A DNA stretch of 64,000 nucleotides from Thalassotalea mangrovi (GTDB lineage Bacteria; Pseudomonadota; Gammaproteobacteria; Enterobacterales; Alteromonadaceae), in NCBI RefSeq assembly GCF_005116735.1, contig NZ_SWDB01000001.1, forward strand, positions 40,092-104,091, read 5' to 3'. The position numbers and the translations under genes are program-made. Below the pieces are notes generated by a model. It was not told where the DNA came from and did no database searches. It saw only the letters and a program-made list of their open reading frames with translations. Below, in pieces: positions 37,722 through 48,231 of this stretch (the stretch's first letter is position 1; each line of letters opens with the position of its first letter).

Positions 37722-38483
37722 ATGCTTAGATTCATTACGTTTGTTATCTGTTTGCTGTGCAGCTTCCACAGTACTGCCGATTTTCAGTATGGTTTTGCTA
37801 ATACCTATATCGATTACCTGTCATGGAATCAGGGAACCCAAGGCTATAACGGCATCGATGTCAGTGAAGATAGGGATGATCATGTAACCTGGGGCATCGA
37901 AGCTGGAGTAACCTTTGACTGGGGAGAAGCCTATGGATTTATGGAAGCAGAAAAGCTTGATAAGTCAGCAACTGTAAGATCCCAGGCCTTTAAAGCCAGT
38001 GCTCATTATCGCGTTGGCTCCGATATCAGCGTTTATGGCCAGGTCTATGATTATTCGGAGTCTGGGGGCTTCGTTGATGAACAAAATCGGGTACTCGGCT
38101 TTGGCTACCTGGGATGGCAACAAAAAGACTTCTGGTTTAAACCGTTTTTAGGCCTGCATCACGTCACCTCGCCGTTTAACGATCCTTTCGGCAAAAATAT
38201 ATCCGGGTTTAATGGCCTTATGCTGGGTTGGAACCTGGGCAGGGTGTTTACTCTGGGATCAAGTCAATTTATGCTGACCAACTGGAATGAGGTTGAATTT
38301 ATCCGCAATGCCGAATATGCCGACTATCAGAACGGCGATGTCGGTCTCAATGGTGCCCTTGGGCTGTGGTACGATATCAACCGCTATATTTATGTTGGCC
38401 TGCAGTATCGTTACTTTTCCAATAAGCTTGGCGTTGACGATTATGGCGATGCTGTGATTTGGCGCATCGGGGTGCACTTTTAA
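37722..38483 (+). CDS. Tsx-like outer-membrane channel protein
   Basis: A 253-residue outer-membrane beta-barrel of the nucleoside-specific channel (Tsx, PF03502) type. The signal peptide is residues 1-19 (ending STA), and the mature part alternates in beta-strand pattern, with DFQYGFANTYIDYLSWNQG at its start, GFGYLGWQQKDFWFKPFLG in the middle, and a terminal aromatic residue (VIWRIGVHF) as required for BAM-mediated assembly. Nucleoside specificity is inferred from family only. It lies between the divergently read yrbG and mlaF operons, which are direct neighbours in E. coli. Confidence 0.78.
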   Translation: MLRFITFVICLLCSFHSTADFQYGFANTYIDYLSWNQGTQGYNGIDVSEDRDDHVTWGIEAGVTFDWGEAYGFMEAEKLDKSATVRSQAFKASAHYRVGSDISVYGQVYDYSESGGFVDEQNRVLGFGYLGWQQKDFWFKPFLGLHHVTSPFNDPFGKNISGFNGLMLGWNLGRVFTLGSSQFMLTNWNEVEFIRNAEYADYQNGDVGLNGALGLWYDINRYIYVGLQYRYFSNKLGVDDYGDAVIWRIGVHF

Positions 38484-38713
38484 AGGGGTACGGGATATAT
38501 ACCAAGGCAAAGATGAGTTGCGATATGAAGGTAATATATGTGAGTTCGTGTCGAAAGCTTGCAATAAAATATCGGGGCAAATGCGGATATATTCTATTTT
38601 TTCGAACTAAGTTATTAACAATTTATTACGAATTATAGCTGCATCCAATCCCTAGCTCAGGTAGAATCGCTGATGCGAAAATAACTGATAATGAGAATAT
38701 ATCTCAATACCTT

Positions 38714-39514
38714 ATGACGGAAAATCTGGTAACTATCAATAACTTGTCTTTTTATCGGGAAGAGCGCTGTATTTATGATGGCATCAATCTCTCCATTCCC
38801 AAAGGCAAAGTAACGGCCATTATGGGGCCAAGTGGCATAGGGAAAACCACCTTGCTTAAGCTGATTGGCGGTCAGCTCAAGCCTGATCAGGGTAATATCG
38901 AAATTGCCGGTCAGGATATCAATCAACTTTCCCGTAACGAACTCTACGAATTGCGTAAGCGGATGAGCATGTTGTTTCAATCCGGGGCGCTGTTTACCGA
39001 TATGTCAGTGTTTGACAATGTTGCATTTCCGATTCGTGAACACAGTAAACTTCCCGAAGATATTATTGCCAAAATGGTGATGATGAAGCTTGAGGTTGTT
39101 GGCCTGCGGGGGGCAATGCACCTTAAACCGTCCGAGCTTTCTGGCGGTATGGCTCGACGGGCGGCATTAGCACGCGCTATCGCCCTGGATCCGGAACTTA
39201 TCATGTACGATGAACCCTTTGCCGGCCAGGATCCTATCTCGATGGGCGTAATTGTGCGCCTGATCCGCGATTTAAATGATGCCTTGGGTTTGACGTCTGT
39301 TGTCGTGTCGCACGATGTTAATGAAGTGATGAGTATTGCCGACTATATCTACATCATCGCCGAGCGAAAAATTATTGGTCAGGGGACCACTGACGAAATA
39401 CGTAATCAAAAATCGCCACTGGTGCAGCAGTTTATCAAGGGAGAGGATGATGGTCCGGTACCGTTTCATTTTCCATCTAAGCCCTATGCAGAACAACTGC
39501 TAGGGAAGTCGTAA
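38714..39514 (+). CDS. mlaF: Phospholipid transport ATPase MlaF
   Basis: A 266-residue ATPase of the MlaFEDB complex that maintains outer-membrane lipid asymmetry. Walker A is GPSGIGKTT (38-46), the signature is [15 protein letters not shown] (about 143), Walker B is [14 protein letters not shown], and the switch histidine is in [11 protein letters not shown]. It overlaps mlaE by one base. First gene of mlaFEDCB-ibaG-murA. Confidence 0.96.
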   Translation: MTENLVTINNLSFYREERCIYDGINLSIPKGKVTAIMGPSGIGKTTLLKLIGGQLKPDQGNIEIAGQDINQLSRNELYELRKRMSMLFQSGALFTDMSVFDNVAFPIREHSKLPEDIIAKMVMMKLEVVGLRGAMHLKPSELSGGMARRAALARAIALDPELIMYDEPFAGQDPISMGVIVRLIRDLNDALGLTSVVVSHDVNEVMSIADYIYIIAERKIIGQGTTDEIRNQKSPLVQQFIKGEDDGPVPFHFPSKPYAEQLLGKS

Positions 39515-40293
39515 TGCTAACGAACATTCAGAATTTGGGACATAATACCATCACCCTTATCGCTGGTCTTGGACGAGCGGTAATGATGTTATTATCTTCA
39601 TTGCTACACTGGCCTTCACCTCGTAAAGGCATGCCGTTGTTACTGAATCAACTTTATTCCGTTGGCGTTTTATCTCTTATTATCATTCTCGTGTCTGGCA
39701 CCTTTATTGGCATGGTGCTGGCGTTGCAGGGATATACCATTCTGGTTGGTTATGGTGCCGAGGCAAGCCTTGGGCCCATGGTGGCATTATCACTGTTACG
39801 CGAACTCGGACCGGTGGTAGCGGCGCTATTATTTGCCGGCCGGGCAGGTTCAGCATTAACCGCTGAAATTGGTTTGATGAAAGCCACGGAACAATTAAGC
39901 TCCCTGGAAATGATGGCCGTAGACCCCCTGCGTCAGGTGATTGCGCCGCGGTTCTGGGCAGGCTTTATCAGTTTACCTTTGCTGGCTGCGATATTTTCGG
40001 CGGTTGGCATTTTAGGAGCACACCTGGTGGGGGTTGACTGGCTGGGTGTAGATAGTGGCACATTCTGGTCGGTGATGCAGGCACAAGTCGATCTGAAAGA
40101 GGATATCCTGAACGGTGTTATCAAGTCCGTGGTGTTTGCATTTGTTGTAACCTGGATCGCCGTATATAAAGGATATGACTGTGTTCCAACGTCAGAAGGA
40201 ATCAGCCGGGCAACGACCGCGACTGTCGTGCAGTCATCGCTATTGGTACTGGGGCTGGATTTTATCTTAACCGCACTTATGTTTACTAACTAG
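39514..40293 (+). CDS. mlaE: Phospholipid transport permease MlaE
   Basis: A 259-residue MlaE/YrbE-family permease with five to six membrane segments; two copies form the translocation path over the MlaD ring. Family sequences are [40 protein letters not shown] and [14 protein letters not shown]. It shares its first base with the mlaF stop codon. Confidence 0.96.
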   Translation: MLTNIQNLGHNTITLIAGLGRAVMMLLSSLLHWPSPRKGMPLLLNQLYSVGVLSLIIILVSGTFIGMVLALQGYTILVGYGAEASLGPMVALSLLRELGPVVAALLFAGRAGSALTAEIGLMKATEQLSSLEMMAVDPLRQVIAPRFWAGFISLPLLAAIFSAVGILGAHLVGVDWLGVDSGTFWSVMQAQVDLKEDILNGVIKSVVFAFVVTWIAVYKGYDCVPTSEGISRATTATVVQSSLLVLGLDFILTALMFTN

Positions 40294-40352
40294 GCCGCAT
40301 CACGATTATATCGTCGCATGCCGGTCTGATTTTGAGGAATTGGTGAATTGAC

Positions 40353-40829
40353 ATGGTGTCAAAGAAAGTAGAACTTATGGTAGGGGTATTCGTTGCAATT
40401 GGTATTGCTGCGATACTAATGTTGGCTCTAAAGGTTGCTGATGCCGGCATCCAGGGTAATGGTCAGGCGTATAATCTGTATGCTAAATTCGATAACATCG
40501 GTGGATTGAAGGTGCGTTCGCCGATTAAGGTCGGTGGTGTTATTGTCGGTCGAGTGGAAAAAATCGCCCTCGATCAGGATGATTTTATGCCTGTCGTGAC
40601 CCTGAGTATTTATTCACAGTATGAAGGCTTCTCCGAATCTTCGTCATTGTCGATACTGACCGCTGGTCTGTTGGGTGAACAATATCTTGGTCTGGAACCT
40701 GGTTTTATCGACGAAGACCTGGGCATTGGTATATTACAACCCGGCGATTATATCGAAGATACCAAGTCTGCTTTGGTATTAGAAGAGATGATTGGGCAGT
40801 TTTTATTCAGTCAGGGAAGTGACGACTAA
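40353..40829 (+). CDS. mlaD: Phospholipid-binding MCE protein MlaD
   Basis: A 158-residue single-MCE-domain protein that forms a hexameric ring on the periplasmic side of MlaE. One anchor helix (residues 6-25, KVELMVGVFVAIGIAAILML) precedes the MCE domain (about 38-120, YNLYAKFDNIGGLKVRSPIK and GLLGEQYLGLEPG). The C-terminus is short, as in E. coli MlaD. It sits 59 bases after mlaE, the largest gap in the operon. Confidence 0.95.
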   Translation: MVSKKVELMVGVFVAIGIAAILMLALKVADAGIQGNGQAYNLYAKFDNIGGLKVRSPIKVGGVIVGRVEKIALDQDDFMPVVTLSIYSQYEGFSESSSLSILTAGLLGEQYLGLEPGFIDEDLGIGILQPGDYIEDTKSALVLEEMIGQFLFSQGSDD

Positions 40830-40838
40830 GAGGAAATT

Positions 40839-41516
40839 ATGAGAACTATTGTTAAAAAAATTGCATGTTTGTGTTTATTGTTCGTGGGAGTCAACGCTAC
40901 GGCTGAGGAAGTTGATAACCAAGACCCTTACCGGATGATTCAGCAAGTATCGCAAATTACTTTTGATCGTTTTGCTGTTGAAGAAAAAGCCATTAAAGCT
41001 AACCCAAACCTGTTAAAGGATATTGTCCGCGAAGAGTTAATGCCTTACATCTTTTATCAGTATGCGGCGCTTAAGGTTCTTGGTAGTTATCGTAAAGATG
41101 CAAGCTCCGACGAATTGAAAGAGTTCGTGGTTGCATTTCGTGAATATTTAATCACTTCTTATGCGCAGGTTTTTACCCTGTATGATAATCAGAAAATTGA
41201 GTTTGAGCCGGCACGGGATTTTGATAAAGAAAAAATCGTGATGGTTGGCGTTAATGTCATTGATGATCAACGCCCGCCAATCGATCTCAAGTTCAAAGTC
41301 AGAAAAAATACCAAAACCAATGAGTGGCAGGCGTTTGACCTGGTTGCTGAAGGGGTTAGCCTGCTTGATGCCAAGCAGAAAGAGCTACGCAGCATTCTGG
41401 CCCAGAATGGGGTTCCAAAAGTCACCGAAATGCTGCGCGAAAAAAGTGAGCGCGACATTGTCTTTAAGAAAAATGGCAGTGAAGAAGCGAAGCAGGAAAT
41501 AGGAATTGAACAGTAA
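40839..41516 (+). CDS. mlaC: Periplasmic phospholipid carrier MlaC
   Basis: A 225-residue periplasmic shuttle between MlaA at the outer membrane and MlaFEDB. The signal peptide covers about residues 1-22 (LCLLFVGVNATA). The Tol_Tol_Ttg2 domain includes KDIVREELMPYIFYQYAALKV, FVVAFREYLITSYAQVFTLY and the LVAEGVSLLDAKQKELRSIL region. It overlaps mlaB by one base. Confidence 0.95.
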   Translation: MRTIVKKIACLCLLFVGVNATAEEVDNQDPYRMIQQVSQITFDRFAVEEKAIKANPNLLKDIVREELMPYIFYQYAALKVLGSYRKDASSDELKEFVVAFREYLITSYAQVFTLYDNQKIEFEPARDFDKEKIVMVGVNVIDDQRPPIDLKFKVRKNTKTNEWQAFDLVAEGVSLLDAKQKELRSILAQNGVPKVTEMLREKSERDIVFKKNGSEEAKQEIGIEQ

Positions 41517-41827
41517 TGACGGCAGCGATGCTCAACATTGAACGCTTAGATGCAGAAAATGTGCAGTTAACGGGCGAGCTGACCAGAAAATCGATTATTG
41601 GTAAGCAACAGCGAAACTTTCTGTCAATTCTGGCGTCAAACCGGCAAGGCGTTGATCTTAAAGCCTTAAAGAAGGTTGATACGGCGGGTCTTGGTTGGTT
41701 ATTGGCGCTGACTGAACTGGCGAGCAAGAAACAAATTGAAATTAGCTATTCCAATCCCCCTGCGGAATTAGTTAAACTCGCCAGACTAAGTCGCGTCGAG
41801 CAGCTATTGCCGATCACAGAAAATTAA
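41516..41827 (+). CDS. mlaB: STAS-domain subunit MlaB
   Basis: A 103-residue STAS-domain protein that binds MlaF and is needed for assembly and activity of the Mla transporter. The fold is recognisable from ENVQLTGELTRKSI, then LKALKKVDTAGLGWLLALTE, where the conserved helix start DTAGLGWL lies, and LVKLARLSRVEQLLPI. It starts at the last base of mlaC and precedes ibaG. Confidence 0.93.
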   Translation: MTAAMLNIERLDAENVQLTGELTRKSIIGKQQRNFLSILASNRQGVDLKALKKVDTAGLGWLLALTELASKKQIEISYSNPPAELVKLARLSRVEQLLPITEN

Positions 41828-41842
41828 TATTGGAGAAGGACA

Positions 41843-42100
41843 GTGCAAGCCGCCGATATCGAAAAGATTTTAAATGATGCTCTAAACCTGGATGAATTGC
41901 ATGTGACGTTTGACGGTTCGCAATGCAGTATTATTGCTGTGGCTGATAGTTTTGCAGACATGAGCCGGGTCAAGAAACAGCAAACCGTCTATGCCCCCCT
42001 GACTGAGGCCATTAATCAAGGCCACATTCACGCCGTAAGTATTAAAACTTTTACCAACAGCCAGTGGCAACGGGAAAAGAAATTTATACTGCCTTCATAG
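41843..42100 (+). CDS. ibaG: BolA-family protein IbaG
   Basis: An 85-residue BolA/IbaG protein, a partner of monothiol glutaredoxins in iron-sulfur handling. It starts with GTG at 41843, with GGAGAAGG upstream. The class II KH-like fold shows LDELHVTFDGSQCSIIAVADSF and the C-terminal IHAVSIKTFTNSQWQREKKF. It precedes murA by 24 bases, the same arrangement as in E. coli (yrbA). Confidence 0.94.
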   Translation: MQAADIEKILNDALNLDELHVTFDGSQCSIIAVADSFADMSRVKKQQTVYAPLTEAINQGHIHAVSIKTFTNSQWQREKKFILPS

Positions 42101-42121
42101 TTTAACCGAAAGAAGATTTAA

Positions 42122-43384
<1,263 letters not shown>

Positions 43385-43400
43385 GCAGTCGTTAATGATA

Positions 43401-43427
43401 AAAAGGCGCATGGTAGCGCCTTTTTTT
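43401..43427. terminator. Bidirectional intrinsic terminator, murA / degS
   Basis: AAAAGGCGC (43401-43409) pairs with GCGCCTTTT, with seven Ts after it on the plus strand and five Ts on the minus strand. It sits between the convergent murA and degS genes and can serve both. Confidence 0.88.
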
Positions 43428-43466
43428 GTGCCTGTTGATCTAATGATGTAAAACGCTGAGTTGTTA

Positions 43467-44528
43467 TCAGCGTTCCAGCTCAACGATCCTGACCGGTACC
43501 TGTATTGCTTTCTTATCACGAATTACAGCAAAGTTAAGGGTTGTACCCGGGCGCGTTTCGGCAACAATATCCAAAGCCTGGTTAATACTGCTGATGCTCT
43601 GTTCATTTATTTTATAAACTACATCATCGACTTGTAATCCAGCCAGGTGAGCAGGGCTTCCCGTGGTGATGCCATCGATAACGAAACCTTTAAGCTGATA
43701 GTTATAGCGCTGTGAACTGATCCCCAGCCAGCCTCTTACCACCCGGCCATTACTGATTAGCTCCAGCATCACCTTTTTGGCAAGTTTGTAAGGAATGGCG
43801 AAAAAGATCCCCTGGATATTCAGTTGCGGATTTAACCGTTTAAACTGTGCCGTGGTAATACCTACCAAATCGCCATTGGAATTGACCAGAGCGCCGCCGG
43901 AATTACCATCATTGATTGCTGCATCCATTTGCAAAAACTCTCGATAACTGGTGCTGCTAAGGCCACTCCGACCGGTGGCGGATATGATCCCCTGAGTAAT
44001 GGTTTGTCCAAGATTTAAAGGGTTGCCGATAGCTAAAACTACATCACCGACAAATGGCGTCAGGTTATCGTCGGTGGGGATGACCGGAAGGTTGTTTGCC
44101 TGTACTTTTAATACAGCTAAGTCGGTTAACTCGTCACTGCCGATTACTTCCGCGGTTAACTCGGTTTGGTTTTGCAATACCACCGTAATTAAATCTGCGT
44201 TCAGAACAACGTGATAATTGGTGAGAATATAACCGCGGCTATCCATGATGACCCCGGAACCGAGTTTAATCCGCTGTAATGAGCGGCTCCGATACCTAGG
44301 GTTTGTTTCAATACTCTCACTATAAATATTTACTACCGCCGGCGCGGCTTTGGCAACGGCACTGGCAAAAGATACAGGTTCCGGTTTTTCATTTACCGGT
44401 TTGAAAATATTAAAAGAGGAGGAACTGCCTGAACGAAGATCTGGCACCAGGATCAGCAGAACAACGGCGGCCAGCAATCCATAACTGGTTGCACGCAGAA
44501 TATATGTAAGTGCAGGTACGATTTTCAA
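43467..44528 (-). CDS. degS: Site-1 protease DegS
   Basis: A 353-residue, membrane-anchored HtrA protease that starts the sigma-E stress cascade by cutting RseA. An N-terminal anchor (about 13-29) is followed by the trypsin-like domain with catalytic H106 (TNYHVV), D136 (ELTDLAVL) and S210 (GNSGGAL), then one PDZ domain (about 255-345, GLQVDDVVYKINEQSISSI). The single PDZ domain and uncleaved anchor separate it from DegQ, which is encoded directly upstream. Confidence 0.94.
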   Translation of the reverse strand: MKIVPALTYILRATSYGLLAAVVLLILVPDLRSGSSSSFNIFKPVNEKPEPVSFASAVAKAAPAVVNIYSESIETNPRYRSRSLQRIKLGSGVIMDSRGYILTNYHVVLNADLITVVLQNQTELTAEVIGSDELTDLAVLKVQANNLPVIPTDDNLTPFVGDVVLAIGNPLNLGQTITQGIISATGRSGLSSTSYREFLQMDAAINDGNSGGALVNSNGDLVGITTAQFKRLNPQLNIQGIFFAIPYKLAKKVMLELISNGRVVRGWLGISSQRYNYQLKGFVIDGITTGSPAHLAGLQVDDVVYKINEQSISSINQALDIVAETRPGTTLNFAVIRDKKAIQVPVRIVELER

Positions 44529-44662
44529 AAGATTTCAGTGAGTTGTTATTGGTATAAACTACAGAGTAGCATTTTAGCCAGACAGTGTCAGTGCTCTGTT
44601 AAAAATAGTAAGGCCAGCTAAGTGGTTATACTCAGCCAGCCTTATTGTGGTGTCTGTCGGGG

Positions 44663-46015
44663 TTAACGAATCATTAGGTATAACTCGGTATTGCCACGAA
44701 TTACATTTAGGGCAATAACCCCTTTCACTCCTTCCAGTGCACCGCGCAACTGAGCAAGGTTATCAACTTTTTTACGGTTCACGCCAATGATGGTGTCACC
44801 TTTTCGCAAGCCAATTGCCTGTGCCCGGGAGTTTGCCTCTAATTCGGTCACTTTAACGCCCTGATTATTGTCGGCACTGCTAAACTGGGCACCTTGTAGC
44901 ATAGGGTGCAGGTTAGCCGCCGCTATGTTGGCGTCTGAAGCTGGTTTTAGCTTAGCGGTTACGTCTTTTTGGCGACCGTCTCTTAACAGGGTAAGTTCGA
45001 CTTCCTTTCCGGCGCCGATGGAGCCAATTTTACCGCGCAGTTCGTTAAAGGTTTTCACTTTTTTACCGTTTACCGCGATAATAATATCGCCTGCTTTAAT
45101 GCCGGCTTCGTCGGCTGCAGAATCGGGCGCCACCTGGCTGATGAAACCGCCCTGGTTGGTATCCAGGTCCATCGCTTTTGCTAATTCGGCATTAATACTG
45201 TTTCCGGTTACCCCAAGTACGCCTCGGCGAACTTCACCAAACTCGATGATTTGATTGGTAAGGTTACGCATCATATTGGAAGGGATGGCGAAGCCGATTC
45301 CAACATTACCACCGTTTGGTCCGAGAATAGCGGTATTGATGCCGATCAGTTCTCCTTTCAGGTTAACCAGGGCACCGCCTGAATTACCGGAGTTTATGGC
45401 CGCATCGGTCTGAATAAAATCTTCGAAATTTTCGATGTTAAGGCCGCTGCGACCAAGGGCTGAAACGATGCCTGAGGTGACGGTTTGTCCGAGACCGAAA
45501 GGACTACCGATGGCCACCGCGAAATCTCCAACACGAATGTTATCGGAATCGGCGATTTTAATTTCAGTTAGATCGTCGGCTTTGATTTGCAATAAGGCAA
45601 TGTCGCTTTCTGCATCGCTGCCAATTTTTTTAGCTTCAAACTGACGACCGTCTTTCAGGTTCACCTGTATTTCATCGGCTTCATCCACCACGTGATTATT
45701 GGTGACGATATAACCTTTATCGGCATCGATGATTACCCCGGAGCCGAGCCCGCGAAATGGTCGTTCCTGGGGTTGTTGACCTCGTCGCTGACCAAAGAAA
45801 AATTTAAACGCATCGGGGATTTGCTGTTGCACTTCCTGGGTACCGGCGACGGAAATACTGACCACGGCTGGTGTCGTTGTTTCCAGCATGGGTGCCAGGC
45901 TCGGCATAGGTTCATCTTCGAAGAATTGTGGTAAGGCGGCGTAACCGCTTGGGGCTGACAATGCCAGGGTGCCGACAATCAGTGCCATTGACGTAATAGA
46001 AGAGAGTTTTTTCAT
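44663..46015 (-). CDS. degQ: Periplasmic serine protease DegQ/DegP
   Basis: A 450-residue periplasmic HtrA protease and chaperone. The start is ATG at 46015 (MKKLSSITSMALIVG), giving a signal peptide of about 26 residues; the frame is open 22 codons more. Catalytic residues are H108 (TNNHVV), D138 (AESDIALL) and S212 (GNSGGAL). Two PDZ domains follow (about 280-360 and 380-445). The loop after the N-terminus is shorter than in DegP, and the position before degS fits DegQ. It may also be called Do/DegP. Confidence 0.93.
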   Translation of the reverse strand: MKKLSSITSMALIVGTLALSAPSGYAALPQFFEDEPMPSLAPMLETTTPAVVSISVAGTQEVQQQIPDAFKFFFGQRRGQQPQERPFRGLGSGVIIDADKGYIVTNNHVVDEADEIQVNLKDGRQFEAKKIGSDAESDIALLQIKADDLTEIKIADSDNIRVGDFAVAIGSPFGLGQTVTSGIVSALGRSGLNIENFEDFIQTDAAINSGNSGGALVNLKGELIGINTAILGPNGGNVGIGFAIPSNMMRNLTNQIIEFGEVRRGVLGVTGNSINAELAKAMDLDTNQGGFISQVAPDSAADEAGIKAGDIIIAVNGKKVKTFNELRGKIGSIGAGKEVELTLLRDGRQKDVTAKLKPASDANIAAANLHPMLQGAQFSSADNNQGVKVTELEANSRAQAIGLRKGDTIIGVNRKKVDNLAQLRGALEGVKGVIALNVIRGNTELYLMIR

Positions 46016-46205
46016 AGGTTTAGAGACTCCAAAATTTACTGCAAACTTACAAAAATGCCGTATCAGATGAGAGTGATTCATCCTGCTACTTAGTTATATT
46101 TGTGTTAATAAGTAAAACTCAAGGGTAGTGAGTAATATCCAATCAGACTTATGTGGCAATGTTGGCACTGACAGACTGGAACCCCTTGTTCAGATAAAGA
46201 CTCCG

Positions 46206-46233
46206 GGCTTGATTTAAAGTTCCAAATCAAGCC
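46206..46233. terminator. Hairpin downstream of zapG
   Basis: GGCTTGATTT (46206-46215) and AAATCAAGCC (46224-46233) form a perfect 10-pair stem with an eight-base loop, 25 bases beyond the zapG stop. No T-tract; a likely but unproven 3' end. Confidence 0.45.
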
Positions 46234-46257
46234 GAACCTAAATGTAACGAATTGTTT

Positions 46258-46674
46258 TTATTTGTCAAACAAGCCACTCGGATCCGCAGAATAATCGCGT
46301 GGTGGCTCAGTAAGGTTTTCCGGGTTTTTCTTACGACGTTGCATTTTTGCCATGGCTTGCAGTTGCGCTTCGGTTTCCGCACCAAAAAACGGCATGCCGT
46401 TGGTTTCCTGATTGACCTTATTTAGTAACTCAGTACTTTTTTCCATTTGCAGCATGGCGCTATTGCAAGCATCATTCATCTGCGCCAGCAGATCCATCGA
46501 ACTTTGCAGATGCGCAGCGACATCCTGTTGATAGGTTTTAAATGATGAACGGCTTTCAGCTACTTCTTTTTCAAGGCGCTGATTTTCCTGATTTGCTGTG
46601 GACAATAAACGCGTGGCAACGATGCCGATAACTAAACCTGCGACAAAGATACTTAGCGAAATAATGATATCCAT
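46258..46674 (-). CDS. zapG: Cell-division/envelope protein ZapG (YhcB, DUF1043)
   Basis: A 138-residue protein with one N-terminal transmembrane helix (about 3-21, IIISLSIFVAGLVIGIVATR) and a cytoplasmic coiled coil (about 28-70, LEKEVAESRSSFKTYQQDV). Family DUF1043 (YhcB/ZapG) in E. coli links cell division and elongation. The C-terminus holds PPRDYSADPSGLF, the conserved tail of the family. It is divergent from zapE and lies upstream of degQ on the same strand, as in E. coli. Confidence 0.92.
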   Translation of the reverse strand: MDIIISLSIFVAGLVIGIVATRLLSTANQENQRLEKEVAESRSSFKTYQQDVAAHLQSSMDLLAQMNDACNSAMLQMEKSTELLNKVNQETNGMPFFGAETEAQLQAMAKMQRRKKNPENLTEPPRDYSADPSGLFDK

Positions 46675-46830
46675 ATTTTACCCTTATAATAGCGAGAGGT
46701 CGTGTGGCAGAACATGATGAAAACAACTATGCCACTTGTTATTGTATTCTTTTATAATAGCCGCAATTGAACTTCAGTACATTAACAATTTGACTTTGCC
46801 AGGCTGGTAACACCAGCTTAGAAACTGATT

Positions 46831-47946
46831 ATGCTAAAGCTTACGCCGATACAAAAATACCAACAGGATATACAACGACCTGATTTTGCTCATGATGCAG
46901 CCCAGGAAAATGCGATTCGCCACCTGCAACGTCTGTACGATGATTTGATGGTACAGCCGATCGCGGTTCGTGGATTTAAAAAAATCTGGTCCGGTTGGAA
47001 AAAGGTCTACCAAAAATCGTCATCAGTCCCGGTCAAAGGTTTGTACTTTTGGGGCGGTGTTGGCCGTGGCAAGACCTACCTGGTGGATACTTTTTACGAT
47101 TGCCTGCCGTTCGAAAATAAAATGCGGGTGCATTTTCATCGTTTTATGCATCGGGTGCATCAGGAGATGAAAGAGTTATCTGGACAGGCGGATCCATTGA
47201 AAATCATTGCCGACAAGTTTGCCTCGCAAACCCGAATCATTTGTTTCGATGAGTTTTTTGTCTCTGACATTACCGATGCGATGATTCTCGGCAGGTTATT
47301 CGAATATCTGTTTGCTAACAACGTCACCCTGGTCGCTACATCGAATATCATTCCCGATGAGCTGTACCGCAATGGCTTGCAGCGGGCACGGTTTTTACCG
47401 GCAATTGCCTTAATTAACGAGCACACCGAGGTGGTGAATGTCGATAGCGGTGTTGATTACCGGCTGCGAACCCTGCAGCAGGCCAACCTCTACCATTACC
47501 CGTTAAACGATAACGCTAAAACCAGCCTGGCGCAGTATTTTCAGCAATTGGCTCCAGAGCCGGGGCAGGTGGGGAAAGTCATTGAGATAAACAATCGGGC
47601 GTTAACTACCATTGAAGAAGCAGACGGTGTGGTACATTTTAGTTTTCACGAGTTATGTGAAACGGCGCGGAGCCAGGCCGACTACATGGAACTTTCCCGA
47701 CTGTATCAAACCGTCATTGTTGCTGACGTGAAAGTGATGGGGCAGGCTAATGATGATGCCGCCCGTCGGTTTATCGCCCTGGTGGATGAATTTTATGAGC
47801 GTAAGGTGAAATTGATTATCTCCGCCGAAGCGACAATGGATGAACTATACGGTGAGGGGAGCCTCAATTTTGAATTTAAACGCTGCCTGAGCCGTTTACA
47901 AGAAATGCAGTCACTGGATTATCTGGCGGCGGAGCATTTACCGTAG
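46831..47946 (+). CDS. zapE: Cell-division ATPase ZapE
   Basis: A 371-residue AFG1/ZapE-family AAA-like ATPase that affects FtsZ ring stability under stress conditions in E. coli. Walker A is GGVGRGKTY (75-83), Walker B is IICFDEFFVSDITDAMILG, and a sensor region reads VTLVATSNIIPDELYRNGL. The N-terminal TPIQKYQQDI is typical. It is transcribed away from zapG with a 156-base gap. Confidence 0.95.
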   Translation: MLKLTPIQKYQQDIQRPDFAHDAAQENAIRHLQRLYDDLMVQPIAVRGFKKIWSGWKKVYQKSSSVPVKGLYFWGGVGRGKTYLVDTFYDCLPFENKMRVHFHRFMHRVHQEMKELSGQADPLKIIADKFASQTRIICFDEFFVSDITDAMILGRLFEYLFANNVTLVATSNIIPDELYRNGLQRARFLPAIALINEHTEVVNVDSGVDYRLRTLQQANLYHYPLNDNAKTSLAQYFQQLAPEPGQVGKVIEINNRALTTIEEADGVVHFSFHELCETARSQADYMELSRLYQTVIVADVKVMGQANDDAARRFIALVDEFYERKVKLIISAEATMDELYGEGSLNFEFKRCLSRLQEMQSLDYLAAEHLP

Positions 47947-47970
47947 CTTTCGTCATTTCCGAAGCTACAA

Positions 47971-48047
47971 GCGGCAGGCGACAAGCTGCAGGTTGTTGGT
48001 AACTTACCTCTTACAGCCTGTCGCTTACCGCTTAAAGCCGCTTTTTT
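47971..48047 (+). terminator. Long imperfect hairpin with T-tract after zapE
   Basis: Arms at 47971-47992 and 48010-48031 pair over 22 positions with only five differences, all transitions. The outer GCGGC can also pair with GCCGC (48037-48041), followed by seven Ts. It lies 24 bases after the zapE stop and before the rplM promoter. It looks like a terminator built from the AAGCTACAAGC-type repeat seen in related genomes. Confidence 0.6.
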
Positions 48048-48092
48048 TCCATTTGTTTGAAATTTATACGTGATCTTTTCGATAAATTTCTC

Positions 48093-48105
48093 TATAATTC
48101 GCGGC
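48093..48105 (+). promoter_or_regulatory. -10 element and discriminator of the rplM-rpsI promoter
   Basis: A consensus TATAAT at 48093-48098 is followed by TCGCGGC, a GC-rich discriminator typical of stringently controlled ribosomal promoters. The -35 is poor (around 48070-48076). It predicts a leader of about 127 bases before the rplM start. Confidence 0.55.
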
Positions 48106-48231
48106 TCCCAACGTTACAACGCCTGTTTTCAGGCATCAGACTCGATACTCGAAGGGGTAATAGCGTAGTCTTTATTAACCGGCAGATAATTTCTGCTTTT
48201 TAATGTAACTTTTTTAAATATGGGTTTTTTA

